From: Macrosoma leucophasiata | Taxonomy: Eukaryota; Arthropoda; Insecta; Lepidoptera; Hedylidae | Reading direction: 5' to 3' | Assembly (NCBI GenBank): GCA_036365455.1 | Contig: JAWQUS010000016.1 | Location: 11,183,001-11,247,000, forward strand | DNA length: 64,000 nucleotides | Shown: in pieces, positions 12,301 to 21,300 of the stretch | How the letters are laid out: each line of letters opens with the position of its first letter | Numbering within the stretch: the first letter of the stretch is position 1 | The notes under the pieces: generated by a model | The model's database searches: none | Told to the model about the DNA's origin: nothing | The model's input: only the letters and a program-made list of their open reading frames with translations | Program-made: the position numbers and the translations under genes

Positions 12301-15300
12301 GACGTCAGGAGTGGTAGCGCATCTATATAGAAATCTGGTTTTGATGTAGATTTTTCTAGGCTAAAGTATTCACTTTTTTATGTGATGACTGCAGCCTATA
12401 GACACCCACACAAAGACCAAGGTCAAAATGCAGATGCGATACCACTCCTGAGGCCTAAGGTGTTATGCCTCTGTGCTGGAAATTACAGAGCCGTCCATAC
12501 CATCAATGTGGGCTGTATGATTGTTTGCCACTTCATGAAAAAAAAAACTAAACAAAAATGCTCACATTTAAAAAATTATACTATAACGGACAAGTGCGGG
12601 TGAAACGGGGTGTGCTTCGACCACATCTGAACATGTTTGATTGCTAGCATCTTTTTGTCATGTAGCGCATCACATAATCATGCCATAAGTAAGCATTTGT
12701 GTACAGTGAAATAGTATGTACATTTTCGACATGCTTTTTAGTGATCAATTAGCATGCCACTAATGGGTATGTCTGTCAGAACCTTACACGCTTGCTGATT
12801 TTTTTAGGGTTCCGTACCTTAAAAGGAAAAAAGGAACCCTTATATCACTCGTGCGTCTGTCTGTCTGTCTGTCCGTCCGTCTGTCACAGCCAATTTGCTC
12901 CGAAACTACTCGACCGATTGAGTTGAAATTTGATGAATTTATGTAAATTGGTGACCCAAAGATAAACACGTCAAGTAAAACAGTAAATTTTAAACAAGGG
13001 GGTAAATCAGAAAAATTAAAAAAAAAATTCGTAAACTGTGTCGTGTGACATATCAAATGAAAGAAGTTGTTGTCAGCATCTCAGATATATTTTTTTTATA
13101 ATTTTTGCATAAAAAAATTTGAAGTTTTTAAAAAAAAACGACGAAAATTGACCACCACCCCCCCCCCTATCTCCGAAACTACAGAACTTAAAATTTTGAA
13201 AAAAATGTGGAAAATAGTTCTTTGCCTATAGATTACTGGAAAACCTATAAGAAGTTTGAGTATTCAAATTAAATTGAAAATTCTTAATAATATAACCCCC
13301 CTACCGGTACCACCGTAACCGCTATGTCCCTGCATTTTAAATCTGTAATATTTTCGAAAATATTTATTTAAATAACGGAACCATAACCACGCGAGTCGAA
13401 CTCGCACTTGTCCGGTTTTTTTAGTCCTAACACCATCCATTTAGAAGTTTCACATCAAAATGAATAAATAAAACCCTTTCCTCTATAACAGAGCATCAGT
13501 CCCACGGACGCGGAAGCGCGTGGCAGTTGGCTGAACATCGCGGCGTCGAGCGTCGGGCTGGCGGCAGGCGCCGCTAGTGGTCTACTGTCCAAGTCCGCGG
13601 CCGCCGGCACTAATATGACAAAGGTGATGTTCTCTAACTGACACCAAAAGGTTTATAGTGTAAAAGGAAAAGTTCCACGTTGGGCCCGCGCCTTGTGTAC
13701 AAAAATACGTAGAATCATGGAAAAATAATAAAAAAATAATTTGAATCGTTGTTTTTGTGTCGAAAATATTTATTTAATGTTGATTTGTATGACAAGAATA
13801 TGTCACCATATTGCTACTATGACATTCTTGTTTTCGAAATATACTTACGACAATTAATTGAAGGTAATAATAAACGATTTGAATAGCTGAAAATGATTTA
13901 GTATTTATGCTTCTCTCAATATAACGTACGAGGGGCAGGCCCAAGCTCCATACATTTTGGTATGTCTCCTTTAATTGTTTTATTATTATTTATAAGTTGC
14001 CGAATATTATTTCAACGAAAAAAAAAGAACGGATTGCACTGAGGAGTGCCGGCAGAAGTGAAAACTTGAATATTTACGTTACCCATTTTTTATATTTTGA
14101 AATGGTTAGAGAATAATTATTTTGCACGAATTGCTTCAATTATCAGTATAAAAGTACTATAATTTATGTGGTAAAATACAATATTCGTTTATTGCACTAT
14201 CATACACAAACACGACAATTTATTTTACATAAATAATTGAACACTTCGGAACTATTACAATAATTCTACATTAATAGAACTAAGGAATGCCATAATTTGG
14301 CATTCCTTAGTTCTATGCAAGGTTTCAATGCAGCAGCACGCTGTATCACGAAAACGCGCCCTGCGCCGCCTGACCGCCTAAAAGGCAAAGGGCCTAAACG
14401 AAACAGCAGGCGCAGACATACATTTTCGCCGCGCGGTGCAGAGGGGGATACTTCCTATCTTACGCTGCGCCGGTGGTCTACTCTCCCTCCGTCTTACGAA
14501 TTTTCGATCAGGTCACGTGTCCTAACGCGAGTTTAAACATTTTTACCCTTCACAAGAAGTGAAAAAGATTTCTAGAATTCATTATCTGTGCAGATAAAAC
14601 GCTCTTTGAAGAAACAACTTTCGAGATATTAAAATATAATTTGTTTTTCTGAACGATTCATCTGATTACAGAGTGGACAAGCACTAGCAGTGTCTGTAGA
14701 GGTGTTGCGCCATGCGAATGTCGTTACAGGAGGTGCGGGCGTGCTTAACAGTCTTCTCCACATTGCATTGAAGGTATGTTGGCACCTCATCGTCATCTCA
14801 TCTGAAAGACGTTGCTGGACAAAGGGCTTCGCTAAAGAATGCGCAACAAACGGTCCTGGGCCGCCCTCATCCAGCTATCACCCGCAATCATAGAGCAACA
14901 CGAGCCACCGCGTATAGCGTCTATTACCGATGCAAAACAGTCTGTCATTTTTGCGGGGGAAGTGCATGTGATACACACATCACACTACAAATATCGTCTA
15001 ATACTACGACACTCACACCTTGACTTTAACAAAATACATAAACAATTTCACGCACACATTTAAACATCTAGGCGACAGGTATAGGCCCAATTGGGCTTGT
15101 ACTTTGACAGAGGGTTAAACCGGCTTAAGGCTACTCCCCTCCGGTCCGACGTGGCCCGTGTTGCTCTATGTCCGCAACCCTTCACCAGGGGCCGACCGTC
15201 TAAGTACATACCTCTATTTAATTTATTATGTGTTTTTGATTATTATTAGTGGTTATTCACTCTAGGTTAATTTAAAAAAAATTACGATGTAAAAGTGCTC

Positions 15301-18300
15301 TCCAGGAGCCTAATTATATGAAATAAATGAATAAACTGAACAAATAAACTGAATAAACCGAACCAAAATGTACTACATACAGTTGTGATTCAGTGTAGAC
15401 GCATAAGGGAGCATTTATTAAGTAGTTTTATTCGCTCATGTGTCGCAGTTCGCGTCACGGATCAGTGTAGCTTCAGCTTAACTCTAATGCGTTCGTTTAG
15501 GACGATGTCTTGTCGGTTTCGTACCGCCTTTTAAAACATTTTTCTCTTATGTAGGTATACAGGGTGTAATCGTTAAGTGTGCACAGGCGATTATTCCGTA
15601 ACTATTACAGATATAAAAAAACTTTAAACTGATATACGAAAGTACTTTACCTAATGAGTAAAATGACGTGCCGTTTGGCGAAAAATATTTTACCAAACGG
15701 CAGCATACGGCTCTAATGGGCAAAATGGGGTGCGTTTTTGGATGCTATCTGTGTGGTTGTTAAAGTGATTAATGCCTTTAAGTACAAAGGTTGGTTCACT
15801 GTCTTATATTGTTTAACAGTATCGTGATCACGGCGAGACGCCAACAAAACTCGAGCTCTTCCAATTCTCCGCTGCCACGCTGTTCTTCTACAACGCTGTC
15901 ATGTCAAATCGTACTGCACAGTCAATCATTGAAGACGCCCAGGCGAACACCATCAACGAGTATCGTACTACACTTCGAAGTAACAGGCACAGGTATTTAT
16001 ATTATTATACTAGCTGTTACCCGCTTCTAACCCCGCGTGTACTCTGTTTTTTGACAAAGTCGCATTTACTTACCTAACTATTGTTTTATATTATTTCGCA
16101 TTAACACATGCTTGTGAAATATATTTATTTTAAAGAAAAATGGAAAGAAAAATTTGACTTCAGGCGAGACTTGAACTCGCGGTTACTGGGAATCTAGTCC
16201 AGCCGCTCTTCCAACTGAGCTACCGAAGTCCTGCCCGATTTGTCCAAATCTTTCCTTCACATTTATATATCCTTCATAGTTTGGCAATAGATGGCGCTGC
16301 TGCCATCATAAGGCATTACTTAACTATGTTTTACGTATGGGTAGTGTTGTATAAGGCATTTAAATAGTGTTATAAAATAATAAGATAGTTTTCAGTTGAG
16401 TATATATTTACAAGTGACAATACACAACGTTGCTATGTTACACATATCGTCATCTTATTCTAAGTTTAATAATAAGTAGGTAATATACCATGTAGGTACT
16501 ATACTACATCACTCCCCCATTTACAAAGCCAAACGTTTCGTACGAATTCTTTCTGATCGGCGAGGAGCGGGGGTAGTGTTGGCACTACTCTGTAGCGGCA
16601 AAGACTCGAATGCTGCAGCCTGTGTAGTCAGCGGCAAAGACTCGAAAGCTACAGCCTGTGTAGTCCCTTCAGATCTCGACAATGGAGTCGTTATAGTTGT
16701 AGAGCCACGATTTGGCTCTTTCTGTGTACAACTGCTCTGCGGCTCCGCAGGCTGTGTAGCTGATGTTCCTTGATACGATGTGTTATCTTCAAAACGAACT
16801 AATCGTGGCCTTAGCTGTTCCACATGTTTCTTTTTTGTCTTCCCATTTTCTAAAACCTCGTATGAATAAATACCTGTTCTTTTCTTAATAATACCTGGTT
16901 CTGAACCTCTTTCAGTTGGTCGATTTATCCAAACGTTATCACCTGGTTGATAATCTGATATAACATTTTTGCTATTAGCATTTAGCTCTTGGAACAAACG
17001 AGCTTTTTCCAAATTTTCGCTGACGTTTGGTTTTAATAGATCAAAAATGGTTCGCATCCTCCTCCCGAACATCAATTCAAATGGAGTTCGATTTGTTGAA
17101 TGCCGTGGAGTACAGCGGTATGCTCTTAAAAATTTGTTCAGCCGATGATGTACATCGTGTTTGCCATCTGCTGCTAACATTCTTTCTTTAAATGTGCGCA
17201 CTGCACGTTCTGCCAGCCCATTTGTTCTAGGATGATACGGTGTACTTTTTATATGTGTGATGTTCTGATCTTTACAGTAATCCTTAAAATCATCTGATGT
17301 GAATTGTGGCCCATTATCACTTACTATATATCGTGGTAAACCAAATGTTGTAAAAATTTTATCTAATTGATTGATCGTTGCAGTAGTTGTGGTGGTTTTC
17401 ATCGGTATAACCTCCAGCCACTTGGTGTAAGCGTCTATTACTATAAGCCACATGAAACCGAAAATAGGACCTGCAAAGTCTATATGTAGGCGATGCCAGG
17501 GTTCTGGGGGCACTCCCCATGGATAAACTGGTGCTTCCTTTGTATTCTTTCGTGACTTTTGACAATACTCGCAAGACTTTGAGAAATCTATTATATCTTT
17601 ATCAATGTTTGGCCAATAAACATGCAGTCTTGCTAAGGATTGCATGGCATTAATACCGTTGTGCCCATCATGGAGCATTTCTAGAATGTCTTTTTGGAAA
17701 TTTTTTGGAATGCACAATCTTCCGTTCCATAATACTATACCATCTTCAAATGACATCTCATGACGTTTTTCATAAAATGTGTGAAAATGATTAGGTAATG
17801 TTTTTTTTTCCGGCCAGTTTGAAGTAATAAAACTTTTTATTTGTTTAGCACATTATCTTTTAAGGTTTGTCGTTTCAAACTTTTAAGAGTGATGGGAAGG
17901 TTTCTCAGTCTAAGATTTAACAAATGCGCATATTTTGGTAACCCTGTTATTTCCTCTGACGCCATTGTTGTGCTTGGTAGAGGAAGACGAGAGAGTGCAT
18001 CAGCTGGAGTGTTTTCTTTTGATGAATGATAACAAATGTCATAATCATAACTATTCAAAACCATTGACCACCTTAACAATCTATTACTAGCAACCTTAGG
18101 TGTTTCTCGATCTTGATTAAAAATGCGCTCTAGTGGTTTGTGGTCAGTAAGGAGGGTAAACTTTCTACCATATAGATAGTGATGAAATTTGTTTACGCCG
18201 TAAATTATACCCAGAGCTTCTTTGTCGATTGTTGCATATCTTTTTTCTACTTCATTTAAAGTTCTAGATGCAAAGGCTATTGGTTTCATAACGTTGTTTT

Positions 18301-21300
18301 GTTTGTGAAACAATACAGCACCTAATCCTTTATCAGAAGCATCACTGCTTAAAAAGATGGGTAATTCGGCATCGTAATGTATTAAGGTATCCGTTGAGGT
18401 GAGAGTGTTCTTTAAATCTTGGATAATGCGCGTATCCTCTTCTGTCCAATTCCATCTTTGACCTTTTTTTAATAATCTATATAGATAAGCGCATTTGACG
18501 TGCAAGTTATTGATGAAACGGCCATAGTATGTTATAGAACCCAAAAATGAGCGTAGTTCTGATACGTTTTTGGGTACTGGCATGTTCTTTATGGCTTCTA
18601 TTCTCTCGTTTGTAGGATGTATACCATATTTATCTATTCTATGACCCAAAAATTTGATACTTTCTTGAAACCATGCACATTTACTTCCTTGACTTTTGAC
18701 ACCTGCTGCTGTTAATCGTTCTAGAACAGCTTTTACGCGTTTAACGTGCTCCGTTAGTGTTGATGCTGTTATCAAAATGTCATCCAAGAAGCATACTGTG
18801 CCATCCAACCCACTCAGTATTTGATGCATGATTCTTTGAAAAACGGCTGGAGCGAATGATATTCCAAACGGCAAACGTTTGTATTGAAAATATCCTTTGT
18901 GTGTTGCGATTGTTAAAAACTTTTTGGAATCTGGGTGAACAGATAATTGTAAATAAGCGTCTTTGAGATCGATTTTAGTAAAAAGCTGACCGCCAGCTAA
19001 TTTTGAAGTTACTTCTTCAAACCGCGGCAACGGATAATCGTCTGTTTGGACATATTGGCTAATAGTAACTTTAAAATCTGCACAAATTCGGATATTTCCG
19101 TTCGATTTAAGCGCTATTACAATTGGTGAAGCCCATTCGATTGGTGTCGTCATAGTATCAATCGGTTCTAATATGTCTTCCTTAACAAGGCGTTCCAGTT
19201 CTTTTGTTACTTGATCACGAAGTGCTAAAGGTACTGGACGAGGTCTAAAAGCTTTTGGTTGTACATCTTTATTAATATGTATTTTAGCGCAGTGTCCATT
19301 TATTGTTCCCAATTTTCCATCAAACAAAGAATTAAAATCCTTTAAAAGTTTATTTTTATAGTAATCGGTACCTTTTGTTTTGGTGTGTTTCGTGTCTTCC
19401 GTTTTTATGTTACATAAGCTAGCCCCTTCTGGCATAGGTAAATTAAATGCAAGACACCAATCCAATCCGAAAAGAGGGACGTCGTTTTCTTTTGTTACGT
19501 GGGCTTCCAGAATTTTTGTTGTGTTGAAAGCTGTTACAGATATTTTACAAACGCCTAAAGTTTCAACTTGTACAGCTGTATAAGCAATCAGATTTTTGCA
19601 TTTCTGTAGTTCTGGTCGACCAATTTTTTTCCATAACTTATGTCCTATCACAGTATGCACTGCTCCAGGATCATATAGCATTTCAATATTTTTTTTGTTT
19701 AAAATTGTTGTTATCATAACTTTTGTGATATGTTTATGCGAATTAATATGAAAAGTATTCGTACTTTCATCGCTATCGCTGGTATTCGAATCCGAGTCAT
19801 GTTCATTCAAACGTCGAGTTCTAGAATTTTTATGCTTAGTTGTTAAACAAACCGACGAAAAATGATTTTTCTTCCCACAATTGTCACAAATTTTACCTCT
19901 AGCAGGACAATCTCGGAGTTGATTGTGATATCTGTTGCCACAAAATATACATTTCCTAGATTCTCTCGTTCTGTTATGCGATTTCTTTGATTTTTTTTTT
20001 TATATCTTATTGGTTGTAGCATCCTCCAAATGTTTACAAGTAAATAATTGTTGAGTTTCTGTTATACGTAAGGTTTGAATTTCAGCCTGTTCCAATTCTC
20101 GTGCTGTTGCTAGTACATCGGCTAACTTTGATTTATTTGATGGATGAGCCCTTATAATTTCCTGTTGCCATCTAACATTGTTGATACCGATAACTAGTTG
20201 ATCTCGAATACGTTCTTCTAAGTTTGATCCAAACTCGCAATGCCCAGCTAGTGCACGCAATTCCAAAACAAACTTGGATACGGGTGTGTTGTGAGCTCTC
20301 TGTTTCGCTGTGAATGCAACCCGTTCGGATAATACATAGGTCTTTTTACCATAGTGTTCGTTTAAGACCTCTATAATTTCATCAAAAGTCTTATTTGTTA
20401 TTGATGTTGGACGGAAATGGTTTACAAGCACCTTGAAAGTTGTGGCACCTACCTTTGAAAGTAACAGTTGTTTGCGTTTGTTATCATGTTCATTACTTTC
20501 CAGTAGTCCATGTAGATCAAGAGCTATTTTGAATCTTTGGATATAATATTCCCATTCCTCCAATTCATCTTCAAATTTCTCGAAATTAAATACCTGGGAG
20601 AACTTTTCAGTCATCCTCGTCGCCAATTATGTTGTATAAGGCATTTAAATAGTGTTATAAAATAATAAGATAGTTTCCAGTTGAGTATATATTTACAAGT
20701 GACAATACACAACGTTGCTATGTTACACATATCGTCATCTTATTCTAAGTTTAATAATAAGTAGGTAATATACCATGTAGGTACTATACTACAGGTAGGA
20801 TCCGCCTCCCCAACCCCCCACTGTTCCTTAAAACCTGAACCTCATCATTCCCCGTTCCCGATTGCAAGGTTGCAGTTGCCTACTAACCTTTCCTTATGTA
20901 TGTGGTGTAAGTTCAGCCAAACACCGAAGGGAACCGTACATTTTTTCGGGATACGTAGCCTATGCGATTCACTAAACCATAAACTACCATTATGCCAAAA
21001 AATTCCAACCAACCAGCTCTTTTTCTAAGAAAACGCGTCAAATTATCTTACAGGTACCGTTCTATTTTCCATGACATAATATCGCCTATCTGTTATTTTA
21101 GACTTTAATCTATATCTGTTCCAATTATTGTCATAATTTAATACTTCCGAACGGACGAACGGATTTACCATTCGTCCGTTCGGGCGTGATTCAAACATCC
21201 ATCAACTTTCACATTTATTTTGTTTGTATTTTTTTGTTATCTACAAGTAATTATGACTTCCAGTTTATATCGTAAGTTACGATATTTAATAAACATCTAA

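Larger units (their letters stand above)
16345..20793 (-). mobile_element. Ty3/Gypsy LTR retrotransposon, mag-like
   Basis: A 4449-bp element with 164-bp LTRs (16345-16508 and 20630-20793) differing at one seen site (TTTTCAG versus TTTCCAG). The 5-bp target duplication GGTAG is at 16340-16344 and 20794-20798. The primer binding site TGGCGACGAGGATG fits the 3' end of tRNA-Ser(GCT), as in mag relatives. It lies antisense in the last intron of the DUF4781 gene. Gag and pol carry a stop and a frameshift, so this copy is probably inactive, although the LTRs are young. Confidence 0.92.
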
